DNA from: Aphelidium insulamus
Taxonomy: Eukaryota > Aphelidiomycota > Aphelidea > Aphelidiaceae
Direction: 5' to 3'
Length of the DNA: 64,000 nucleotides
Assembly (NCBI GenBank): GCA_036784855.1
Contig: JAZDSV010000026.1
Location: 124,001 to 188,000 of the forward strand
Part shown: positions 10,323 to 19,379 of the stretch, in pieces
Position numbering within the stretch: position 1 is the first letter of the stretch
Layout of the letters: every line of letters starts with the position of its first letter
The notes under the pieces: generated by a model
Told to the model about the DNA's origin: nothing
Seen by the model: only the letters and a program-made list of their open reading frames with translations
Databases searched by the model: none
Made by a program: the position numbers and the translations under genes

Positions 10323-12233
10323 TCAGCGGACAACGTCAGTCGGGCATTCATGGTGGTGGTGGTGGTGGTGGTGGTGGTGTAGCTGTGGCAGCTGCAACGG
10401 CTCGCTGTCATAGTTTGACGCGGCGGTGGATGTCTCGCAGTCGCGGCACACCTGAATGTCGCGGAACCAACTGTCACCGACCACCGCGTCAATGTCAATG
10501 CGCCGGTCGGGATCGGGGTCCAGCATGCGCTGTATGAGCGTCCGTGCACCGCAGCTCAGCCGCGTGAACAGCGGATATATGGTGCCTGCGCGGACAGTGT
10601 GCAAGTAGTGCACAAAGTGCAGATCCGTGCCCACGGCGCTCTCCCACTGCAATGCTGCGTGTCAGTCCGCTTACATATAGTTGAACACATATAGTACGGT
10701 ACTGCACAACCGTACCGGAAACGCGTGAAAGAAGAGTGTCAGGTAGATGATGGCGCATGACCACACGTCCACCTGTGTCACGTGTTAAGAATAACATGGA
10801 CACCACATGACCATCATATAAGCGTCTTGCCTTCTGCGGATAATACTCATCCGATACCCACTCCTCTGGTGCAATGTACGGCGCACTGCCGCACAGGCCG
10901 CGGGACTTTCTCGGCGATTCGCCGCCACGCGCCACGGAACACAGACCAAAGTCAATGATCTTCACGCTGTCCGAGTCGACGCAAATATTCTCCGGCTTCA
11001 AGTCACTAACACACGCATATGTATATATACTTGTGTACAAGTCTCGTACACACAAACTTGCCGGTGTGCCAGGCCGAGCGAGTGCAGGTAGGCGACACCG
11101 CGAACAATTTGTTTGAAGCAGCAGTTGACCTCGTCCTCGCCGTAGCTGCCGGTCTGGATGTAGTGGAACAGGTCCGCGGGACAATACTCCATCACCTCGT
11201 AGCAGCGCCCGCGGTCCACCACCAAGTCAATGGTCTGAATGACGTTTGGATGGGACAGCGCGCGGCCAATGCAGTACTCGCGCGTCAAACTCTGCACGTA
11301 GTGGTGCACGGACTCGTGGTGCCGGCGCCGTCTGAACTCCTTGATGGCGTAGATGCGTCCGTGCTCTGTGCGTGACAGGCGCACGGTGCCGCCGGTGCCG
11401 CGGCCAATGACACGGAAACACCGGCCGTACTGCTCGATGAGATGGCCGGCGTGCATGCTGGGCAGGTCGGGAGGCAGCGGCGGCGACAGGCCCACGGCAC
11501 CCAGAATATTTGTGGTGGTGGTGGTGGTGGTGGCGTCAGCTGTATCAATGCTGCGTCCGTGGCGCTGGGCCGTGCGCCGATGGACAAGCGAGTGCCACAA
11601 CGGCCGCACCATGTCATCCAGTTCCGAGACGGAGATGTGGAGCTGTCGCGCAATCTGCCTCTCCTCGTCGGTGGGCCGGCAATGTCGCTCTGGCTGCGAC
11701 AGCGCTGATGGCGGTGTCTGTGGTGGTGGCGACCTCCGCCAAGCCCTCTCGGCAGACTCCTGGTTACGCGTCACCAGTCGGCGCAGCCTCGTCCATATTG
11801 CGGCGAGCGCGCGTCCAAGCCGCGGCGTAATGCACCACGTTGCCGACTCGGCGGCCGCATGATATGATTCGTTGTTGATATCGGTGGCACTGTTGTGGCG
11901 GGAGCCGTTCGCCGACACCGAGTACACCGGCTCCAGGGGCGTGGCGATGGCAGAGAGCGGCACGGTTCGGGCGGCCAGTTCGCGTAATGCATCGCTCTGT
12001 GCCGCATTGAACGGTACCTGCGGTGCGGCTGGCTGCAGCAGTCGCATGGTGCCGTCGATGGTGTGCTGGCGGTGGCACGGTCCCGGTATCTCGGCTGGCG
12101 GTAGCCGCATCGTTGGCCGCGGTGTCGGTGGGATGGGCGGTGCTGGTGACGGGCGATACTCCCACTCCCCGCCCGGCGTGACACTGTCGCCACCGCCACC
12201 ACAGCCGCCCGCCAGACCGTCATAGTTGAGCAT
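10323..12233 (-). CDS. Ser/Thr kinase of the fungal Hal4/Hal5/Npr1 family
   Basis: Exons on the minus strand: 12233-11062, 11005-10831, 10772-10716 and 10646-10323. After about 270 residues of Pro/Ser/Thr-rich sequence comes a full kinase domain: VIGRGTGGTVRL (P-loop), YAIKEFRRRRHHES (catalytic Lys), EYCIGRALSHPNV, EVMEYCPADLFHYI, AYLHSLGLAHRDLKPEN (catalytic loop, across an intron), IIDFG and GSAPYIAPE. The IKEFR, MEYCP and DLF signatures mark the fungal Hal/Npr group, which regulates plasma-membrane transporters and channels. Introns 1 (11006-11061) and 2 (10773-10830) have GC donors (GCAAGT, GCAAGA). The C-terminus has a run of ten histidines encoded by a (CAC)n/(GGT)n repeat. The start at 12233 is the ATG closest to conserved sequence; another in-frame ATG lies about 8 codons upstream. 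Confidence 0.85.
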
Positions 12234-12569
12234 CGAGCAGCTTGCATGCAGCATATGTACTGATACGTGTTCAACTGCTAGGCGCCATGTGCGGAGACAG
12301 CTCCATGCGCGCGCGTGGCGTGGAAACCACGTGATCACCGGGCGTCGTCGCGATTACGTGGCCATCAAGGTTGAGTGCTTGGTGCCAGACACAACAGCTA
12401 TGAATATCTTGTGGCTTCTCGTAGAGACGAAGCACAGACAATCAGACAGCGCGTAAAGCCCAAAAAAAAAACAGGAACTGATATACCCAGCTATATACGC
12501 AGCAACGTCTGTTTATGCGGATGGGAATAACATCTTCAGTGCTGTGCAATGTTTATGTATCAATGTACC

Positions 12570-13746
12570 TCAGAGGCGGGAAGCAGCGAGCACAGCACCA
12601 CCATCCACGACTATTGTGCTGCCATTCACGTAGCTACCACCATGACTTGCTAACCAGATACACGTGGCTGCCACATCCTCTGCTCGGCCCAGTCGGCGCA
12701 TGGGGTTCGCGGCAGTCAGTGCATCGCCAGCTTGTGCCAACACCTGTTCAGTCATCTTGCTGGGGAAGGCACCGGCGGCAATTGCGTTCACGGTGATGCC
12801 CCGGCCGCCCAGCTGTAGAGCCATGTGTTTGGTAAGCATATGCAACGCGGCTTTGGACGCGGAATAGGCAAATGTGTCTACGGCAGGTGGCTGAATGCCT
12901 GCGCAATTGTAAACACTGCCGTAACACTCAAGAAACTGCAGTCAGACCGTGGATGGACCCAATATTGATGACGGCGGCGTGGCGGCTATCGGTGGCTCCC
13001 TGTTTCAAAAGCGGCAAAAGCCTGCTAACGTTAAATATCGGGATTACAAATGCAGTCAGCAACTTGCGCCTGGGTGAGAAAGAACGGCGCCGTCAAATTC
13101 AAGCCGATAACCTTGTCGAAACCGGCACGTGAATATCTTGTACCCGTTAGCGAGATGTGCATTTTTTGGCATATGTATGTTTGCCGCATTGCCTCACCGC
13201 TCAATGGGCGCGGCCCAATTTGTTCCCGCGTTGTTGACTGCATAAGTGCACTTCAAAAAGATAAAAATATGCGGGATTATGACTTGCCGAGCACGTTGAG
13301 TCGCGTCTCTCGACCTTTTAACCATTGCACCAGTTGGGCTAGTGCATCTGCATTGGAAATGTCGGCTGCCAGGCCAATGCATGTTCCCGCTGCACATTCA
13401 ATGATCAGACTAAGCTAGCTGCAACAATAACTCACGCCCATCCCGAGTAAGCTCTGCCGCTACCGAGTCACACACCTCGCCCGAACGGGCAGTGATGTAG
13501 CTGCATCAGGGCGACAATGAACACCTGGGCGCCCGGCACGTTCATACAGGCAACGTACACACGCGCGCCATTTGCCACAAAGGCACCAGCGATCATTCGG
13601 CCAATGCTATGTACATACTTAAGCGTTGATGCATCGTGCACACTAATATTAACCGCACACACTCACCCGCGACTGCCACCAGTCACCAGCACAACGGCAT
13701 CATCGCCAATGCTAAACAAGGTGGCCGCCGACAAGTTTTTTGTCAT
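12570..13746 (-). CDS. Short-chain dehydrogenase/reductase (RhlG/FabG-like)
   Basis: Exons on the minus strand: 13746-13677, 13616-13559, 13500-13436, 13389-13288, 13237-13198, 13136-13068, 13021-12937 and 12890-12570. The start MTKNLSAATLFSIGDDAVV leads into VTGGSRGIG (NAD(P)-binding). Then come LAADIS, LVNNAGTNW (NNAG), INIGSIHG (catalytic Ser), YSASKAALHMLTKHMA (YxxxK) and the ITVNAIAAGAFPSKM C-terminal part. The family reduces 3-oxoacyl or similar carbonyl substrates with NAD(P)H; the true substrate is unknown. Introns 13238-13287 and 13022-13067 are GC-AG (GCAAGT); the last intron has a weak GTTTCT donor. The start codon abuts a 59-bp minisatellite. The sequence strongly resembles bacterial/fungal RhlG-type reductases. 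Confidence 0.88.
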
Positions 13747-13748
13747 CA

Positions 13749-13900
13749 ACTTTTCTTCTTTCCGCAGCAAGAAAAACATAATGTCACTGACATAAGTGCT
13801 TCAAGTCACTTTTCTTCTTTCCGCAGCAAGAAAAACATAATGTCACTGACATAAGTGCTTCAAGTCACTTTCCATCTTTTCGCAGCAAGAAAAGCTTAAC
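13749..13900. repeat. 59-bp minisatellite upstream of the dehydrogenase start
   Basis: The unit acttttcttctttccgcagc...gacataagtgcttcaagtc repeats at 13749, 13808 and 13867. The spacing is exactly 59 bp; the first two copies are almost identical, the third diverged and truncated. Each unit contains a pyrimidine tract followed by ccgcag. On the minus strand it is the immediate 5' region of the dehydrogenase; on the plus strand it lies just before the MMADHC start at 13931, so it fills a divergent promoter region. Confidence 0.9.
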
Positions 13901-13930
13901 AATATTTATTTACATTGTCGCAGCAGCACG

Positions 13931-14709
13931 ATGATGTGCGGCGACGCGGCATGTCAGCCCGCACAGGCGGACAACACGGCGCGCGAGTCCGCCAGCAGGA
14001 GTCGTCAAGAAGCCATGCTACTTTCACCGCGCATTCACTCGTTCCACCTGCCATCCGTGGATGAGCTACCATGCCAACAGGCGCGCGACAATGCGGCCCG
14101 TCTACTGTGCCAGATCCAGCTGCCGTCGACCGCGCATCTGGAGCTGTCTGTACACCGCTGTCCCAGATCATTTCGACGTGACTACCTGCCAGCCGTGTTT
14201 CCCGCATATTTCGAGAGTTTGGCACGGAAGAATCCACAGCGGGGCACAGGCTGCGATGCCAACTTGCTGATAGTACCCACCTTTCAGCGGTGTGCGGTGG
14301 ATCTTGTCGGAAGTGGCGCAGCCGTGGATGAGCAGAAAGATCAATGCTTGGAAGTTTTTTGCGCATTGGCACTGCACGTGTGTCACAGACTACGTTCCGC
14401 TGGACACTGGGCAGACTTTGTTGATCCTTCCAGCGGCGTTGCGGTAAGAAGAAGAAACTTTTACATACTGCTAGTGCATATCTAATGTATTATGCATGAA
14501 GGTGTAGAGCAGTTATACATATATTCTGATCACAAGTGCAGGTCATTGATGGAGGCGGCCGCGGGTCTTCCGCATTCTATCCCGAGGTTGCTGCATGCCG
14601 ACATCTGTTGCAATACTCCGTAATGAATACGGGCTGTTGCTCAGTGTTGCTGCACCCGCGCTGGGGCTCATCCGGTATGCTGAAATGCGTAAAACACACC
14701 GACTGTTGA
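13931..14709 (+). CDS. MMADHC/CblD-like cobalamin trafficking protein
   Basis: Exons 13931-14443 and 14542-14709 (GTAAGA donor, CAG acceptor, phase 0). The product is about 226 residues. The recognisable region is HWADFVDPSSG, followed after the intron by the cysteine-containing end NTGCCSVLLHPRWGS. Upstream is FHLPSVDELPCQQARDNAARL. This fits the C-terminal domain of MMADHC, which partitions vitamin B12 between cytosolic methionine synthase and mitochondrial methylmalonyl-CoA mutase. An N-terminal targeting sequence is not obvious; a later Met (MLLSPRIHSF) is an alternative start. Most Dikarya lack this pathway, so its presence is informative about the organism. It shares a short divergent intergenic region with the dehydrogenase. 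Confidence 0.78.
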
Positions 14710-14866
14710 CGGTGTCTGTAGTTTATCCGGCGACCATGTTCACTGATGCGCCGTTTGATGCACTGGAGCAAGTGTTGGTTGGCTTATCTGCACCTGTCGC
14801 AAAGACCTTGTTGTAATATATTTATAAACACCATGTATCATTTCCCTCAATCATACTCCATTAACG

Positions 14867-15240
14867 ATGGCGTCAAGCGGAGCTAAAGGACTGAAGCGGA
14901 CTCCGCACCCCGAGCTGAAAAAGTGCGTCCACACATGCGTGCTCTTTCGTTCCCTATCTGAATTATATAAGCACACATGCGCGATGAACTGCTTTGGCAG
15001 TATCTAACCGTCCGCAGCTACCTGAATAAGGCGCTGACCGTGCAGTTGTACGGATCGCGCAAACTGCGCGGCACCCTTCGCGGATTTGACCCATTCCTCA
15101 ACATCACGCTGGACGACTCGATAGACATATCGCCCATACATGATCAAGATGGATGTGAAGTGCCTGGTCAGTGCAGTGAACAACCAATGGGCACGGTGGT
15201 AAGTTGCCGACGTGTCATTTAAGCGTACTGGCGATTCTCG

Positions 15241-15281
<41 letters not shown>

Positions 15282-15474
15282 CTATATACTCTTGCAATGT
15301 ATGGCACGCTTAAATGCAAGAGTATATATGTGTACAAGAGTATGTAATGTGTATTCACATACCTGTATTGAGACGCATTACTTGCAGGTAATACGGGGAC
15401 GCCATATTGTCATGATGGAATGCGAGGAGCAAGTAGCCGCGCCTGACATACCCATGCCACCTAGACGGCGGTGA
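14867..15474 (+). CDS. Divergent SmG-like Sm protein (paralogue of the next gene)
   Basis: Exons 14867-14922, 15018-15198 and 15388-15474. It starts MASSGAKGLKRTPHPELKK and continues YLNKALTVQLYGSRKLRGTL, then RGFDPFLNITLDD (Sm1 motif) and GTVVIRGRHIVMME (Sm2 motif). The insert between Sm motifs is longer than in canonical SmG, and the tail PPRRR is basic. Sm proteins form the heptameric ring on spliceosomal snRNAs; SmG is one subunit. Both intron positions match those of the SmG gene 330 bp downstream, supporting a tandem duplication. It could instead fill the Lsm7 role. Intron 2 contains a (TA)n tract at 15243-15280. Confidence 0.8.
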
Positions 15475-15695
15475 CACCGTAAAACAATAAAAGTACAAGT
15501 ACACTCTCAAGTCTTTGCAAATTAGGACCATTTGCCAATATATTTATTTATGTACGCACAACATGTACAAGGCCTCAGTCAAGCCCATCTTCAGTAACTA
15601 CATACCACAGCCCAACCTACGAAGTACCTCCCACCTCCCACCTCCAACCTCCAACCTCTATAAGTCTTTCTGTAGTTGAGTCATCTTTAGCACGC

Positions 15696-15726
<31 letters not shown>

Positions 15727-15800
15727 GTTTATGTACAACATAGATAAGATTTACGCATAAGAAGGCGCCTCAATCTGCAATCAGTTCCGCAATCAGAGTC

Positions 15801-16272
15801 ATGGTGAAAGCGTCCACGCCCGAGCTGAAAAAGTACGTCATGCCGCACCATACATGTATGAGCGTGTGGCGTATGCAACTGGTTCCTATGCCCTACTGTG
15901 CAACACGACCCAGTGCGGTGGCATCCTCACTAGACTCACTCTACTGCACAGGTACATGGACAAGAAGCTGCTGCTGCAGCTGAATGGAAATCGCGTCGTG
16001 TCCGGGGTTCTGCGTGGATTTGACCCATTTCTGAACGTAGTGCTGGATGACGCTCACGAAATGGACCGGAAGAGTGAAAAGCAGCGCGCATCTCTGGGAA
16101 CCATTGTAAGTAAAAGCTCATCTCTTTCAGTGCAGCCTGTGACGTGGGCTCCGCATTGCAGGTGGTTCGTGGCAATTCCATTTTGATGCTGGAAGCACTG
16201 GAGCGCATGAATGACGCAGTGCCGTCTACCGTTGTACATGCCGACGCTGGCTCTGATGCTGACGATGAATAA
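15801..16272 (+). CDS. SNRPG: Small nuclear ribonucleoprotein SmG
   Basis: Exons 15801-15832, 15952-16105 and 16162-16272, about 98 residues. It reads MVKASTPELKKYMDKKLLLQ, then LNGNRVVSGVLRGFDPFLNV (Sm1) and GTIVVRGNSILMLEALER (Sm2), an almost canonical SmG, with an acidic tail ending DADDE. SmG is part of the Sm ring of U1, U2, U4 and U5 snRNPs. The first intron splits the Lys codon after PELK exactly as in the upstream paralogue. A (TA)n tract lies about 90 bp upstream (15706-15726). Confidence 0.93.
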
Positions 16273-16361
16273 AACGTGGTTCATATACACAGCTGAACTG
16301 TAAGTACAATTTTTTGCACAAATTGGGATCCCACATTTGTCTCTATTGTGGCTGACATAGG

Positions 16362-16720
16362 TCACGGACCGTAGCGCTCACGCATCGAGCGATACTTCTA
16401 CGCGAAAATGAGCAGTTTGTAGTTATGTATATGAACTCGTACTCGTAACAGGTACAGTGCCCTCACTTCCCGATGAACAAACTCTGCTTGCCGTAAGCAT
16501 TGTTCAATCTCCTCTCGACTTGTCAAGTGGCGACGCGACATAAATGCAGCATGGCACCGGTCGCGAAACCATGCATAGCCCAGCGGATAGTCACGCCCAG
16601 CGTGGAGTAGCTGCATCATGCAGGATTAGTCCGATAGTAGGCACCTAGTTGCATGCTTGCCTGTCGGTATGCCGCTCTAACTTGAAGCCGCAATGGTTCT
16701 CGGGCCGTGGTCATCTTCAT
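16362..16720 (-). CDS. ETFRF1: LYR-motif protein ETFRF1/LYRM5
   Basis: Exons on the minus strand: 16720-16661, 16610-16443 and 16397-16362; about 87 residues. It reads MKMTTAREPLRLQVRAAYRQ, then LLHAGRDYPLGYAWFRDR (the GRDYP motif follows the LYR-like AYR), EEIEQCLRQAEFVHREVRAL and YLLRKYRSMRERYGP. This matches LYRM5/ETFRF1, a small mitochondrial LYR protein that binds electron-transferring flavoprotein and removes its FAD. The Leu of the LYR triad is replaced by Ala. Intron 1 (16611-16660) has a GC donor (GCAAGC); the alternative GT donor would add residues and a stop. Confidence 0.8.
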
Positions 16721-16969
16721 GTGCGCGTAGCACAGTCCTTCGCATACAGTATTTACAAACACTAGATGCAACTCGCTGCTTGACAACGTCCTCAGTTCTA
16801 GTCAAGGTAAGCGTATTCAGCCAATGCAACGATATCTTGGTCGCATAATCAAGACTTCACTAGCAGCACAAATATGAATACGTGCTAGCAAAGTGCAATC
16901 CCAAGTACCAATCTTACCAATTGACAGTTTACATTTTTTCTATTCACCGGTTGAGAAAACCGCCGATTG
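16721..16969. other. Intergenic, nothing recognised
   Basis: Likely the ETFRF1 upstream region, with no frame or repeat of note. It ends at the target duplication of the hAT-like element. Confidence 0.4.
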
Positions 16970-17869
16970 GTATACATCATAGATGAGGATTTCAGTTTTT
17001 TTTTCACCGCGAACCCTACCTAACCCGGCTCGGCAGCTGTTTTCTCAACCCGAACCCGACCAGGCCCGAGGGCGGCCGTATGTCAACCCGAAAATTTTTA
17101 GCCATCAACTCGAAATAATTTAATATACTAATAATGGAAAAAGCGGATGTTCATTGTTTGTTACATCTGCGCAAGGTCACAGTTTGACCGGTAGAACATG
17201 AGGTCGTCAACAATGCTGCGATCAATGCAGCTTTGTCGGTCAGTGATTGTATTTCCAGAATCGGAAAAACTACTCTTGCTCCTGGAACTGGAGGCCAGCA
17301 CAGCCAGAACAGAGCATGTTCAAAGGTCACGTAAAATTAGTGAGTGTGAGGAAAGTAAGAGTAAAATCTTATCTATTTTGTGAGCGTGCATGTCACCCTT
17401 TATAGCAAAAACGCCAGATTTTACTGACGTACGCCAGATTTATGTGAGCCAATCATTTAGATCACATGATCGTCAGGGGGACGCCACACATGTCACAAGT
17501 GACATATTATTTCATGTACTGTTTTATGTACGATGAACGGCGTATGCGTTGCATATTCCAACAGAGCATGCCAGAATACCTATTGTAGGATGTGCAGTAT
17601 TTCACACGTCCAGTAGCCAGCAGATCATCACAGCCAGTAAGTAACAAATCAAAAAAGGTTCCAGCTCGGGCAAGCAGACCTTTTGGGGTTAACTAGTAGA
17701 GTGTACCGAGCTTCCATATCATCCTGGTGCAAGGCGAGCTCCTTGGAAATCGCTTGTTGTTCTGCATTCATGTTGTCTGTTAATCTGTACAAAAGGTGAG
17801 TCAAACGGTTGATCCAGTTAAGGGGCTAAGGATTCAGGTTAAGGTTCATATATTATATCTGGTTGTCTT

Positions 17870-17905
17870 TGTTGGCGATTGCGCGTTACGCGTCAGCATT
17901 ACGCG
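17870..17905 (+). repeat. Fragment of the copia LTR start
   Basis: tgttggcgattgcgcg followed by an acgcgtcagcattacgcg-like stretch matches the first 35 or so bases of the LTRs at 21169 and 22170. It is short and alone, so an old truncated copy is likely. Confidence 0.5.
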
Positions 17906-17975
17906 CATACACCCCAAGTAGCCACGCAAGCAACATCCGGGTTGGCCAAACCTTGTGTTCCAACCCGACCCAACC

Positions 17976-18455
17976 GCCGCCGTGGTCCAAGTGGTTAAGT
18001 TACTACACGATGGCGGCCAGCGGCTAGAGTTCGAACCACGGAGTGTGTTGTGCCGGTTTTTCGAATTTTACTGCGTTGTTGTGCTGCCAGATTTTTCGGG
18101 GTGTCAGTTTCGGTCATTCAACATGTTGCGGTTGCGGTTTCGGTTTCCTTCAGATATTCGGTACTTCGGTCTCGGCTCTCTCAAGTGTCAGCATCAGAGG
18201 CGTCGCGGTAAAGGTCCGCCCCGTCCAGCTCCATTACAACAACAACAACAACAATAATTACATCGACTGTTACGACTCGCCAAGTACAATCACAACACTG
18301 CGCGCCAACAATTGATCACGCCCCGACTGTGCGCCTGTCACTGTTCGGTGGTCTACTCCGTATCGGGTCCATCATACCTGTGTGCCGATTGTGTGTCCGA
18401 TCACTATAACGTCATGACCGACCGGTTAGATACGTTTAATGAATAAATCAATCAA
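17976..18455 (+). mobile_element. tRNA-derived SINE, about 480 bp
   Basis: The 5' part looks like a Pol III tRNA promoter: A box tggtccaagtg at 17983-17993 fits TRGYNNARNNG, and B box agttcgaacc at 18028-18037 fits the consensus, about 45 bp apart. The rest is an unrelated body, with (CAA)n near 18236-18256, ending in an A/T-rich tail (gaataaatcaatcaa). The insertion is flanked by aacccgacccaacc on both sides (17962-17975 and 18456-18469), a likely 14-bp target duplication. The host hAT element itself contains acccgaccc repeats, so part of that match could be coincidental. Confidence 0.75.
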
Positions 18456-18535
18456 AACCCGACCCAACCCGACCCAACCCGACGGGTTGGGTTGGGTCGG
18501 GGCGTCGGGTTATAATCCACATCTCTGGTAAACAT

Positions 18536-18606
18536 AGGAAGAAGTTTGGAATGACCAAACATTCATACTTTTTTCCCCGTGATTTGTAGTTTATTAAAGT
18601 GAGTCA
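18536..18606. other. Short spacer
   Basis: A/T-rich sequence between the hAT-like element and the MITE; nothing recognised. Confidence 0.3.
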
Positions 18607-18820
18607 ATTACTGCCGCGCGGCCAGTGCCATAGCCGTCTCATACAACATTCATACACGCGCGGAGGAAATTTACTGAACCAACTGAGATTTCTTACTTTA
18701 ATCACATAAATTTGCCCAGCGGCGAACTTTAAACCGTCGGTTGAGAGTATTTTTGTTACTGTTAAAATTTTAATGCAATGGCACGTGAAACGGCTATGGC
18801 GCTGGCGGGGCGGCAGTAAT
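18607..18820. mobile_element. MITE with about 34-bp terminal inverted repeats
   Basis: The left end attactgccgc...ccagtgccatagccgt (from 18607) and the right end (to 18820) are inverted copies with about four differences in 34 bp. The internal 150 bp is A/T-rich and non-coding. A third related terminus, in the same orientation as the right end, sits at 61876-61907. No clear target duplication is visible, so the superfamily is open. Confidence 0.7.
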
Positions 18821-19186
18821 ATGATCTACTTGAATAATTGTTAATCGCGGTACCGCCAGATTGTCCTTAGCGTCGGTTTCGGTACTAGCACGGCGTTGTT
18901 TCAGTTTCAGTTCTAGCTGCATAAGCAGTACTACTAGAGGTCCCACCGTTTGATACGAGGATGGATGAGTTCCACCGTTATTGTGAGCCAACAATGACAC
19001 CAATTCAACATTATAAACCGTGGTTTAAAGCTTGCCGCCTGGTTTATATTATCCAAAAGCAAAAATTGAACCTTTCCAATTGGTATTTAAGGTAATGGGT
19101 AGTGCAACGTGAAATACAACTTATATAACAAGTAGCTGCATGTAGGTTGCAGAGGTCACGCATAAAGGGCAAGAGAGGGAAGTGTT
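18821..19186. other. Intergenic, nothing recognised
   Basis: A/T-rich sequence between the MITE and the degenerate copia remains; no supportable frame. Confidence 0.3.
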
Positions 19187-19379
19187 TGCGATTGCGCATA
19201 ATGCTGACACATGGTGCCAATTTCTATGATATTCACATAGCGACTTCCAGTACGCTCTTGCAACCATACATCTGAACCGCGACATCACATCTGACACGCT
19301 GACGAAGTTCAACCATGTCCAACATCATATCAAATCTCTGAGCGCAAGCAACAAAATACTGATCTCATTGACAAGACAA

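Larger units (their letters stand above)
16978..18527. mobile_element. Non-autonomous or decayed hAT-like transposon, 1550 bp
   Basis: Left end catagatgaggatt and right end (reverse complement) cagagatgtggatt match at 12 of 14 positions, with hAT-type CAGAGATG termini. The flanking 8-mers are gtatacat (16970-16977) and gtaaacat (18528-18535), 7 of 8 identical, fitting the 8-bp duplication of hAT elements. Both ends carry acccgaccc-type subterminal repeats (17020-17090; 18456-18510). No transposase frame survives. It holds an LTR fragment (17870-17905) and a nested SINE (17976-18455). Confidence 0.75.
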
